Source: Deltaproteobacteria bacterium (lineage in GTDB: Bacteria > Desulfobacterota > Binatia > Binatales > Binataceae). From it: a stretch of DNA of 56,723 nt. The stretch's first letter is position 1. Each line of letters begins with the position of its first letter. The stretch spans positions 1-56,723 of the forward strand of contig JAJYRQ010000023.1 of the NCBI GenBank assembly GCA_021794015.1. The letters are read 5' to 3'. The translations under genes and the position numbers were made by a program. This document shows, piece by piece, positions 28,639 to 35,679 of this stretch. The notes under the pieces were generated by a model. The model did no database searches, was not told the DNA's origin, and saw nothing but the letters and a program-made list of their open reading frames with translations.

Positions 28639-28668
28639 CTCACATTTTTTGCGCGGCTCATGTATAAT
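28639..28668 (+). promoter_or_regulatory. Promoter of the MerR-family gene
   Basis: A perfect TATAAT at 28663-28668 is preceded after 18 bases by CTCACA (28639-28644, four of six matches to TTGACA). It stands 44 bases before the merR-type ATG, just after the permease stop, so the MerR module is likely transcribed separately. Confidence 0.6.
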
Positions 28669-28712
28669 CTTTGGCGCTCGAGCATTGCCGGGACTGGAAT
28701 GAGGCGTCCTTG

Positions 28713-29222
28713 ATGTTGACGATCGGCAAGGTGGCACGGGCCGCGGGGCTTCGCGCCTCGGCCATCCGCTTTTACGAATCCCACGGCATCCTGCCCAAAC
28801 CCGTTCGCCTACCCAACGGTTACAGAACCTACGGCCAAGAGACAGTTGCCCTGCTCGGCTTCGTGCGCCGCGCCGAAGAGCTCGGGATCACGCTTAGGGA
28901 CATCGGGCGATTGCTCGCGCTTGCCGGCCAAGGCCGCCGGCCATGCTGCGAGGTCAAAGAGCTGGCGCGACGCTACATCCGGGAAATCGACCTGAAACTT
29001 AACGAACTCACGCGGCTTCGCTCGCAACTCCAGGGCCTGCGCCGCAAGCGGCCCGCGGCCACCGGCCTCAACGCCATCTGCCCGCTCATCCAGGAGAGCG
29101 AGGCAACGCCGACCTGCGCTTCGCCTTCCCGCTCGATCCGCGGCCGAACGCGAAACCTCCGTCCTTCGCGCTCGGCGGCGCATTCGATCGCGCCAGGCCG
29201 CGCCGCCGCACCGCGCTGGTGA
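28713..29222 (+). CDS. MerR-family metal-responsive regulator
   Basis: 169 residues from the ATG at 28713 (GAGG eight bases upstream). The winged helix-turn-helix is LTIGKVARAAGLRASAIRFYESHGILPKP, NGYRTYGQETVALLGFVRRAEELGITL. A dimerisation helix follows. Metal-site cysteines: a CC pair (RRPCCEVKELARRY) at the position of MerR Cys82, and ICPLIQ at that of Cys126. The third mercury ligand, Cys117 in MerR, is not present in the aligned RRKRPAATGLNA stretch. The last ~40 residues (from ESEATPT) are Arg/Ser/Pro-rich and look like run-on. It probably controls the barrel-HMA-MerT-like operon that starts 260 bp downstream. Confidence 0.88.
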   Translation: MLTIGKVARAAGLRASAIRFYESHGILPKPVRLPNGYRTYGQETVALLGFVRRAEELGITLRDIGRLLALAGQGRRPCCEVKELARRYIREIDLKLNELTRLRSQLQGLRRKRPAATGLNAICPLIQESEATPTCASPSRSIRGRTRNLRPSRSAAHSIAPGRAAAPRW

Positions 29223-29441
29223 CGCGCTCTGCGGGGCCTGGCGCATCCCGAGCGGCCGCCGCCTGAACAGCGAGCATCGCTTCTCCGCCCGCCTTTGCGC
29301 CGCGCCGGAAGGGCGCTTTCGGCCATCCGGCCTCCCCCCAGTCGGCCAACGATCTCATCGCACGCGGTGAACCAAAGGGGTTGCCCTGCTTAGGGCGTGA
29401 GCCGTCCAGTCAGCGAGATTTGCGGCCGGGCACGTCGCCTA

Positions 29442-29473
29442 TTGACATTAAACCGCAGTTGAGGGTTTAGCCT
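29442..29473 (+). promoter_or_regulatory. MerR-type operator/promoter before the barrel-HMA-MerT operon
   Basis: A perfect TTGACA (29442-29447) is followed by the dyad TAAACC (29449-29454), nine bases, GGTTTA (29464-29469). A dyad filling an over-long -35 to -10 spacer is the hallmark of MerR-controlled promoters. The -10 box would lie near 29467-29473 and is poor, as expected for an activator-dependent promoter. Confidence 0.5.
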
Positions 29474-29481
29474 GACTGCGG

Positions 29482-30462
29482 GTGAAGATGATGAGACCCG
29501 GAGCGGCCGGCGGCCGGCTTTCCTCTGTAATTGGCGAGACGTTCGGTGTTCGCCAATCGGTCTGGGGGAGCGCGGCCGGCAACAAGGCGGGGATCGCCGT
29601 GGTGGTCGCGGCGGTTCTTCTATGCGCGGCGCGACCGGCGGCGGCTAACGGGCACGGGCCGGTCTTTGGCCTGAGCACGCCGACCAACAACGAAGGCGGT
29701 TGGAGCCTCGATACCAGCTTTATGGGATCAGGCACCGGCGCAAGCAACGCCAGCATGTTCCGCTCGATGCTCGCTTACGGGGTGACGCCCGACTTGCAGC
29801 TTTCGCTCTCTGCGCCGGCCTTGATGACCACCCCGGCGGGCATGCCGTTTGCGCGAGGCACGGCGATGATGCCGACCGACGGCGATTACGAAGGGCTGGT
29901 GGCCTACCGCTTTCAGCGCAGCGATTTTGCACCGGGCGCGCGCTACGAAAGCACCGCCTACTTCGGACTGGAATTGCCCGGGCCTCAGCAGGCGTTTCGC
30001 TTGCCTGCGGCCAAGAGTAGCTCGCTAATCGAGCCGAGGCTCAACTGGGTGCCGGGGTTTTACGGAGCGCTGGCCTCGGGGCTGGCCTCGCGCAGCGATT
30101 ATTTCTGGTACGGCGCCGGGTTCCAGTACTTTACGCCAAGCGGCGGCGACCAACGGCCCTGGCTGCTTTTTTACAGCCTGGTTTACGGCTACCGTCCCGA
30201 GTTTCTGCGCTGGGACTATCCGAGCTGGGACGGCCGCTTTTTCCTCGAGCTGACCGGCGAGCGTTTCAACCAGCTCCAGCTAAACGGCGTGGGGCTTCCA
30301 GGCACCGGAGGCAGCGACCTTTTTTTCGGCCCCAGCACGCTGTGGCTCTATAAGAACTATGGCATCGAAACCGGCATCCAGTTCCCGCTCTACGAGAACG
30401 TCGGCTTTCGGTACGGCCGCACGCTCTACCGGTGGGTGATCGACGCAAGCTATTTCTTTTAA
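29482..30462 (+). CDS. Outer-membrane beta-barrel protein of the metal module
   Basis: 326 residues beginning with GTG at 29482. A long N-terminal leader contains a hydrophobic stretch (AGIAVVVAAVLLCAARPAAA) and a likely cleavage before NGHGP. The mature part alternates polar and aromatic/hydrophobic residues in short strands (GWSLDTSFMGSG, DLQLSLSAPALM, YESTAYFGLELPG, DYFWYGAGFQYF), and ends in aromatic SYFF, as outer-membrane barrels do. It resembles the broad MetA/transporter-like barrel group. It starts 9-40 bases after the MerR-type operator and lies 25 bp ahead of the HMA gene. It may let the metal or a metal chelate cross the outer membrane (inference). Confidence 0.7.
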   Translation: MKMMRPGAAGGRLSSVIGETFGVRQSVWGSAAGNKAGIAVVVAAVLLCAARPAAANGHGPVFGLSTPTNNEGGWSLDTSFMGSGTGASNASMFRSMLAYGVTPDLQLSLSAPALMTTPAGMPFARGTAMMPTDGDYEGLVAYRFQRSDFAPGARYESTAYFGLELPGPQQAFRLPAAKSSSLIEPRLNWVPGFYGALASGLASRSDYFWYGAGFQYFTPSGGDQRPWLLFYSLVYGYRPEFLRWDYPSWDGRFFLELTGERFNQLQLNGVGLPGTGGSDLFFGPSTLWLYKNYGIETGIQFPLYENVGFRYGRTLYRWVIDASYFF

Positions 30463-30487
30463 GCGCAACTGCGAGGAGGCAAAGGCG

Positions 30488-31021
30488 GTGAAACAACGTT
30501 CATTGATATTGGCCCTGCTCCTGTCGGTAGGCATGGCGCTCGGTGCGGCGCCGGCGCGGGCCGAGTTCAGGCATATCGAAATCAAGGTTTTCGGCATGGA
30601 CTGAGCGGTCTGTGCCCACGCCGTGAGCGTGGCCATTGGCAAAATTCCGGGCGTGACGCACGTTACCGTAAGCCTCAACCAGGCGCTGGTGACCGCGGAC
30701 TTAAGCCCCGCAAACACGGTCAGCCTCGAGCAGATACGGCAAGCTATTCTGGCGGACGCCTTCACCCCAAAGGAGGCCCGGGTGCGCGTTATGGGACGCG
30801 TCGTCAGCGCCGGCGCGCAACTGAGGCTGAACGTCAGCGCGACCAACGACTCCTACGATCTGGTACCCGCCGCCGGGGTGAAGGACCTCGTCGGTAGCCT
30901 TCGCAAGGCCGCCGGCCACCCAGTCCTGGTCGAGGGACTGATTCCAGCCGGCAACGCCAAGCCGCCGCTGTTGGAGGTGCACCAATTCAGCTTGAGCACC
31001 GAAAAAGGAGACCAGCGATGA
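30488..31021 (+). CDS. Periplasmic HMA-domain protein with probable selenocysteine (MerP-like)
   Basis: 177 residues if the TGA at 30602-30604 is read through. Translation starts at GTG 30488 after GAGGAGG. A signal peptide (MKQRSLILALLLSVGMALG, cleaved near APARA) leads to EFRHIEIKVFGMD-[TGA]-AVCAHAV, exactly the GMxCxxC metal motif of heavy-metal-associated domains with TGA at the first Cys (residue 39). The HMA fold goes on past the TGA: IGKIPGVTHVTVSLNQALVTADLSP and SLEQIRQAILADAFTPKEA. A second domain of about 80 residues (ARVRVMGRVVSAGAQ to EVHQFSLS) is unfamiliar. A hairpin 17 bases after the TGA fits a bacterial SECIS. The stop overlaps the MerT-like ATG. Most likely a mercury/soft-metal carrier using a selenolate; a pseudogene is less likely because both sides are well conserved. 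Confidence 0.8.
30605..30637 (+). promoter_or_regulatory. SECIS-like hairpin downstream of the TGA codon
   Basis: The stem CCACGC (30616-30621) pairs with GCGTGG (30627-30632) around the loop CGTGA (30622-30626). Beyond a C-C mismatch, GTG (30612-30614) can pair with CAT (30634-30636). The loop starts 18 bases after the TGA and has G in its second position. Published bacterial SECIS models require a small apical loop with G in the first two bases, 16-37 bases from the UGA; this matches. Confidence 0.65.
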
Positions 31022-31461
31022 GGGTTGCCCCAAACCCGACCGCAGACCGACCCACAACGGGCGTCGCTGAGCGAAGGCCACTGGCGGGCCTGCTCTCGTT
31101 CATGGCGCTTTTCACTTCGTTGGGAACGCTTGTCTGCTGTGCTCTGCCGCTGGTTCTCGTAGTCTTGGGCCTTGGAGCGAGCGCGGGGGTGCTCTTTGCG
31201 CGTGCGCCCTGGCTGGTTGCGCTTTCGGCGCACAAGGTCTGGACCTTTTCTGTGACCGGCGCGCTGATCGCCGCCAACTTCGTCTACGTCTACGCGCTTG
31301 CGCCGCGGTTCAAGGCTTGCGGCGCGGGATGCGCCATTGACGGGCCGGACGCCTGTGCCGGCGCGAGCCTTCTTAGCCGCGTCGTGTTGTGGCTTTCGGC
31401 CGGCATCTATGCCGTCGGATTTACGACCGCATATCTACTCCCGTGGTTCCTTGGCGACTAG
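31018..31461 (+). CDS. MerT-like inner-membrane metal transport protein
   Basis: 147 residues, starting inside the stop of the HMA gene (ATGA). Three to four membrane helices: the first contains the vicinal Cys pair SLGTLVCCALPLVLVVLGLG, as the mercuric transporter MerT does. A loop between later helices has further cysteines (FKACGAGCAIDGPDACAG). The last helix is LWLSAGIYAVGFTTAYLLPWF. In mer operons MerP hands Hg(II) to these Cys pairs for uptake. Here no mercuric reductase follows, so the metal fate is open. The family could also be a MerT relative for another soft metal. Confidence 0.75.
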   Translation: MRVAPNPTADRPTTGVAERRPLAGLLSFMALFTSLGTLVCCALPLVLVVLGLGASAGVLFARAPWLVALSAHKVWTFSVTGALIAANFVYVYALAPRFKACGAGCAIDGPDACAGASLLSRVVLWLSAGIYAVGFTTAYLLPWFLGD

Positions 31462-31897
31462 TCGTCTCGGCGATGCCTCACGAGATGGGAAGCACGGCTC
31501 CTTCTGTCGTTCCCGCGCGAGTGTCTTCCCGCACGGGGGCGACACAACAGAGAAGCGCAACGCCGCGATACCCCGGCACGCGTCCCTGCCGCCACGCGGC
31601 GGCGGCGCGAGGAATTCCGGGCCACCGTGTGGCGTTTGGATGGAGCGGCGATTGGCGCGGCGTTGCGCGCCAGCGAGAGATGGTCGGCGGGCAAACTTTT
31701 TGCGGAAGACATATATTTTAGTCACTTCAACCAACAGGTAAGCGATTGAAGCCGACACAGGGCTTCTGATACCTTGGCCTAGTGAGTACAGGAGCTCGGG
31801 TCTTGAGTGGGAGGCACCGGGGCGACACGTATTGACTGAGACTCCGGCTCCCGATCCAACTGATTGCAGGGAAAGGGCCTCTTACCGAGAGGTCGCT
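31462..31897. other. Non-coding stretch after the MerT-like gene
   Basis: No convincing gene on either strand; several open frames exist but their products look random. The 3' part is less GC-rich (CATATATTTTAG at 31708-31719) and may hold the promoter of the next gene. I found no clear terminator. Confidence 0.5.
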
Positions 31898-32410
31898 ATG
31901 GCCTCGGTACCAAAAGACCAGTTTTTCCTCTACTTCCGGCAACGGCTCGAGAATTTGAAGCAGCTGGGCGGGGTGCAGCCCGCGCAGAGGCTGAACCCGG
32001 CGGCAAGCTTCGAACCCGAGCAGAACATTCTCGCCGGCGCGGAGATCGACGCGCTTGCGGGATACTGGGCGGCACACGAGAAGCGCTGCTTCAAATCTTC
32101 CGCGTGCCGTATGGCTGAGTTCCTCGCAACACACGCCCGGCCAGAGATCTGGAACAGGTGCTCTCACACGGATTTACTGGAGCGCGCCGCTTCGCTGGCG
32201 CCCGAGGCCCTACAAAGGCTTCAGGCTGTGCTCACGCAGACGTCGGGCCCCGACAAGGCTATGCCTGAGCGCATACTTAGCTGGCAGGATGACCCGGATT
32301 TCGCGACGCTGACCCGGAACGCAGCGCTGCAAGCTGCCGGGGTTCCCGAAAAATTCCTTGCCAACAGCCGCTACGGGGCAATCCTGTATCGTCACTACCG
32401 ATGCGCCTAG
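31898..32410 (+). CDS. Orphan hypothetical protein, 170 residues
   Basis: The ATG at 31898 follows GAGAGG by six bases. The soluble protein starts ASVPKDQFFLYFRQRLENLKQLGGVQPAQRLNP, has a Cys-containing middle (EKRCFKSSACRMAEFLATH) and ends with a helical part and ANSRYGAILYRHYRCA. No signal peptide, membrane helix or known motif is visible. Protein-like composition supports a real gene. It stands alone between two non-coding stretches, which is typical of acquired or lineage-specific genes. Confidence 0.6.
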   Translation: MASVPKDQFFLYFRQRLENLKQLGGVQPAQRLNPAASFEPEQNILAGAEIDALAGYWAAHEKRCFKSSACRMAEFLATHARPEIWNRCSHTDLLERAASLAPEALQRLQAVLTQTSGPDKAMPERILSWQDDPDFATLTRNAALQAAGVPEKFLANSRYGAILYRHYRCA

Positions 32411-33325
32411 GTTCACCGGGCGGATGCAGATCCGCAGGTGCAAACTGTCGGTCCGGTTCCTGACTGTCTGGTGTCCCTGCTGACGGGGCAGCCTCCAGGT
32501 GAGCCGTATTACATGGCCGTGGGCGGCGTGCGCCGCCTCGTTATTCCCGCAGCTTTCATCATCGAGACCTTCGAGAGCGCACTCGGGTCTTTTGAGCATT
32601 CGGTGCCAGCCAGCACAAGCATGACGCTGGACTAATCGGGCCCGCAAATCAAAGTGATAGTCCGGTTTTTCCAGGACTCGGTCTCGTGTCAGTGCGGTGC
32701 GGGGCTGGGGTGCCGGCGCAATTCGGGGCTGCTGGCGCGCGCCAGGCCATTGCATGGCGGCAGATGATGAGGCTGCGTTACGCGGCATTGCGCTCCGTTG
32801 GCCTGCCTGCGGCGCGCCCGGCGCGGCAGGCAGGCCGGCTAAGCTGCCATGCGGCGAGCACCCGCGCAAGGAGCCCCGAAGTCCTTCGCGTGTGCCAGGC
32901 CGTTGCATCGCCGCAGGGACAGGCGTCGCGCACCCTCTTTTCCTGATTCCTCTCCCGCAGCGGGGGAGAGGATCGAGGAGAGGGGGACGCCGGCTACCGC
33001 GTACGACAGGCACGCACCGCGGACCCGCGGCGTTGCGCTCTCGCTGGCCTGCCTGCGGGCCGCGGCCGCCGCACTCGGGCAGGGGCGCGCGCGGAGCCTG
33101 TCGTGAGCGAAGCCGAAGGAACCGCGCGAGGTCGCTTCGACTCCACTCGCCCATAGTGTCCTTCGCCTTCGGCTCCGGATGGCCGCAGCGGCCAACTCGC
33201 TTCGCTCGGGATGACCAACAAAGAAAGCGGCATCGCTTCGCGCGGTATGACGAGATGAGCCCCAGCCCGCTTAGCTATGGGCTCGCAATGGGCCGAGAAT
33301 GTAGGTGACATTCGGAGCGCAGCAT
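32411..33325. repeat. Gene-free stretch with degenerate intergenic repeats
   Basis: No frame here reads like a protein; a 65-residue frame at 32438-32635 has no support. The stretch carries a near-direct repeat of about 30 bases (32784-32812 and 33029-33058, both ending GGCCTGCCTGCGG), a hairpin at 32949-32971, and AAGCCGAAGG/CCTTCGGCT-type palindromic fragments around 33110-33180. These are the sort of short repeats that pile up between genes; no mobile-element gene is present. Confidence 0.6.
32949..32971. repeat. GC-rich hairpin within the repeat stretch
   Basis: CCTCTCCC and GGGGAGAGG pair around GCAGCG, giving a stem of about eight base pairs with no T run after it. A related AGGAGAGGGGG follows directly (32976-32986). 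Confidence 0.6.
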
Positions 33326-34156
33326 CTACACGAAGCGATTGGTCCGGCGTCGGCGTGCCAAGCCCGACGCCGAGGCCGAGGGCAGCCTGCGGGGTCGTAG
33401 GCGGCCCACGCGCATCGCAAGCGGCCAGTGGACAACGCGCGCGGTCGAGACGGGTCCCCAGGCATGGCCGACTGTCTGGTGAAACTCGAGGATCGGGTCG
33501 CGGCCGCAGGCTTTCTCAAGCCGGGCTGTGGCGGACCAGGTATCAATGTAGCCCAGCAGCTCGGCAAGCCGCCATTTCAGGCGAATTGCCAGGCATGGTG
33601 CGGTGATTTCCTCGAAGGGAAAAGGGAGCGAACGGTAGCCGTCCTCGACGTGGCGGCGCTCAGCCGGCCAGTACGGTTGCAAGGTCTCGTGGTAGAAGCG
33701 CGCGACAGCCTCGTCCACCCGCGCGTTGACCCGCGGCGCTCCGTACGTTATCAGAGCGACCACGCCGCCCGGCTTTCCCACGCGCCTTACCTCGCTATAA
33801 AAGCCGGGCAAATCGAACCAGTGCGCCGCCTGCGCCGCGACGATTAGGTCGGCGCAGCCGATGGGCAGGCCGCTGGCTTCGGCCCGCGCTTGGCGGTAGC
33901 GGACCTTGGGATGCGCCGCCGCGCGGGAGAGCTGTTCGGCGCTGGCATCGGTTGCAATCACGCAGTCGAAGAAGCCGGCCAGCAGTGCTGACAACTGCCC
34001 CGAGCCGCATCCGCAATCCCACGCCAGATCGCGAGCGGGCGAGAGCTTTGCCAGCCATGCGGCCAGCGCCCTCGGGTAGCTTGGCCGGTGCGCCGAGTAG
34101 GCGTCGGCCAGGGCCGAGAAATGGTCCTTGAAGCCCTTGGTCCGCGCGGCCGTCAT
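33326..34156 (-). CDS. Class I SAM-dependent methyltransferase
   Basis: 276 residues. The N-terminus FKDHFSALADAYSAHRPSYP is typical of the type-11 group, with motif I DLAWDCGCGSGQLSALLAG, then VIATDASAEQLSRA, EASGLPIGCADLIVAAQAAHWFD and the post-motif VGKPGGVVALITYG. The family's end WPLAMRVGRLRP is followed by about 25 Arg/Ser-rich residues that run into the repeat stretch and may be non-native. Small-molecule substrate, unknown. Its start overlaps the DUF167 stop by four bases. Confidence 0.88.
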   Translation of the reverse strand: MTAARTKGFKDHFSALADAYSAHRPSYPRALAAWLAKLSPARDLAWDCGCGSGQLSALLAGFFDCVIATDASAEQLSRAAAHPKVRYRQARAEASGLPIGCADLIVAAQAAHWFDLPGFYSEVRRVGKPGGVVALITYGAPRVNARVDEAVARFYHETLQPYWPAERRHVEDGYRSLPFPFEEITAPCLAIRLKWRLAELLGYIDTWSATARLEKACGRDPILEFHQTVGHAWGPVSTARVVHWPLAMRVGRLRPRRLPSASASGLARRRRTNRFV

Positions 34157-34485
34157 CGGGCGCCCCGGAGGTTTTGGCCGACGCAGGCGAGCAGGCGGCG
34201 GGCCGCCTGCTCAGGATCGGCGGTCTCGATGTGCGCAAGTTTGAGGCGCGTGGTCTTGCCGCGCACGATCGTTATTTTCGAAGGCGAGAGGCCGACAATC
34301 TCCGCGAGCAGGCGAATCAGCTCCTGGTTGGCGCGGCCTTTTTCCGCTCGCGCCGCCAGAGCAATTACCAGTCCGCGCGGCTCGCCCCGAACGACCGCGC
34401 TGCGCGGGGCGCCGGGCCGGGCCATCACCTCAACACTCAGGCCGCCAGGGGAAATTCTCAGCCAGGATGCCGTTTCGGCGCTCAC
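34153..34485 (-). CDS. DUF167 (YggU-family) protein
   Basis: 110 residues. Family marks: LSVEVMARPGAPRSAVV, LVIALAARAEKGRANQELIRLLAEI and LSPSKITIVRGKTTRLKLAHI. Small conserved protein of unknown biochemical role. Its stop overlaps the methyltransferase start, and it lies 18 bp after the hydrolase gene, so the three probably form one transcript. Confidence 0.92.
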   Translation of the reverse strand: MSAETASWLRISPGGLSVEVMARPGAPRSAVVRGEPRGLVIALAARAEKGRANQELIRLLAEIVGLSPSKITIVRGKTTRLKLAHIETADPEQAARRLLACVGQNLRGAR

Positions 34486-34503
34486 GGGCAGGCACTGCGC
34501 GGC

Positions 34504-35436
34504 TCAGCCGAGGAGCCGGTGTTTTTCGAGGAACGATTCGAGCGCCGCAACGCACTCGCTCGGACGTTCCACCTGGAGGAAGTGAGTCGTATCGGGAATC
34601 ATCGTGTAGTCGATCCCGAGTTCGTCGCAGACGGCGCGGCAGATGCTGGCCGCGGGGTGGCTCTCCTTGCATTGCGGGTCGGAGCCGACAATACGCAGCG
34701 GCACGGAGATGCCGGCCAGCCGCGGCCACAGGGTGGGATCGACGTTGCTTTCGAAGATTTGCGCTTCCAGCTCGCGCGGACAGGCAAGCATCCAGCCGGC
34801 ACCGTTGTCCGAGGGCCGAAGGGTAGCGCGCGCCATCAGTTGGTATGCTTGCTGCTCCCAACGGCGGAACTCGGCGCGCCCGGCAAGCAGTCGGGCGAGT
34901 TCCTCGGGGTTGCGGTAGCGCTCACGCCGGGCGCGCGAGCGTGCCGCCAATTCTGCCATGTTAGCGCGCTGGGCGGATTGCAACGGATGCCCGGCGCGCG
35001 GAAAGATGGGAGGATCGTAGACCACCAGTGCGTCCCAGCGCCGTCCTCTCAGGGCATGCTCCAGCGCCGTGATTGCCGACAGCGAATGGAAAACGCCAAC
35101 CGTGACTTTGCGGCCCAACCACTCCTGCATCGCCTGCCAGACCTGTTCCAGGTCCTTCAGGAAAGTGGGCCAGTCGTGACCTTGCGGACCGTGCGGCGGA
35201 TTACGCCCATGATTGCGGAAATCAAAAACCACCAGCTCGTGGCGGTCGCAAAGCCGGGCCCAGAAAGGATAGTAGCCGTCGATCGCCAGGCCGTTGCCGT
35301 GGCTTAGAACCAAGCGTACCGGCGCGTCAAGATTGCCGTAACGCCGCAGCCGAATTACCGCGCGGTCTGCCATCACAACGTCGAGGGCCTGCGCCGGCTC
35401 AGGCACGCGCGCCAACCCTGTCTCCAAAGGACCCAT
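34504..35436 (-). CDS. Alpha/beta-hydrolase
   Basis: 310 residues from the ATG at 35436; upstream frame to 35511 adds residues with no family likeness. The oxyanion strand reads RLVLSHGNGLAIDGYYPFW, then LVVFDFRNHGRNPP. The nucleophile is probably the Ser of VGVFHSLSAITALEHA, a variant of the usual GHSxG elbow. The catalytic His is in DTTHFLQVERP. Probably a cytosolic esterase or C-C hydrolase; substrate unknown. Divergent from the transhydroxylase-like gene, sharing the 243-bp upstream gap. Confidence 0.85.
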   Translation of the reverse strand: MGPLETGLARVPEPAQALDVVMADRAVIRLRRYGNLDAPVRLVLSHGNGLAIDGYYPFWARLCDRHELVVFDFRNHGRNPPHGPQGHDWPTFLKDLEQVWQAMQEWLGRKVTVGVFHSLSAITALEHALRGRRWDALVVYDPPIFPRAGHPLQSAQRANMAELAARSRARRERYRNPEELARLLAGRAEFRRWEQQAYQLMARATLRPSDNGAGWMLACPRELEAQIFESNVDPTLWPRLAGISVPLRIVGSDPQCKESHPAASICRAVCDELGIDYTMIPDTTHFLQVERPSECVAALESFLEKHRLLG

Positions 35437-35679
35437 CCGGTTCGTCCTGCCTTGTTGCCGCGCCTGGCGGCCGCAAAAGGAAGTATTATAGACGCGGGGT
35501 GGGGACGACAATCACCCGCCGGGCGCCACCGACCCGCCGAGCTCGCCTCATTCTCAGGAGCCGGATACCACGACGCCGCCGGGTTCCCGTCGGCGCGCAT
35601 TGGTGCGACGACTGAGGCGGCGTATGATAACACTTCTGGCCGAGACGCTCGCAGCGCGGCCGGGGACAGGAGTGCGGTG

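Noticed and set aside
32210..33154. A 314-codon minus-strand frame over the repeat stretch
   Set aside because: Composition is Arg/Pro/Gly-rich and it runs through hairpins and repeats; no start context or domain.
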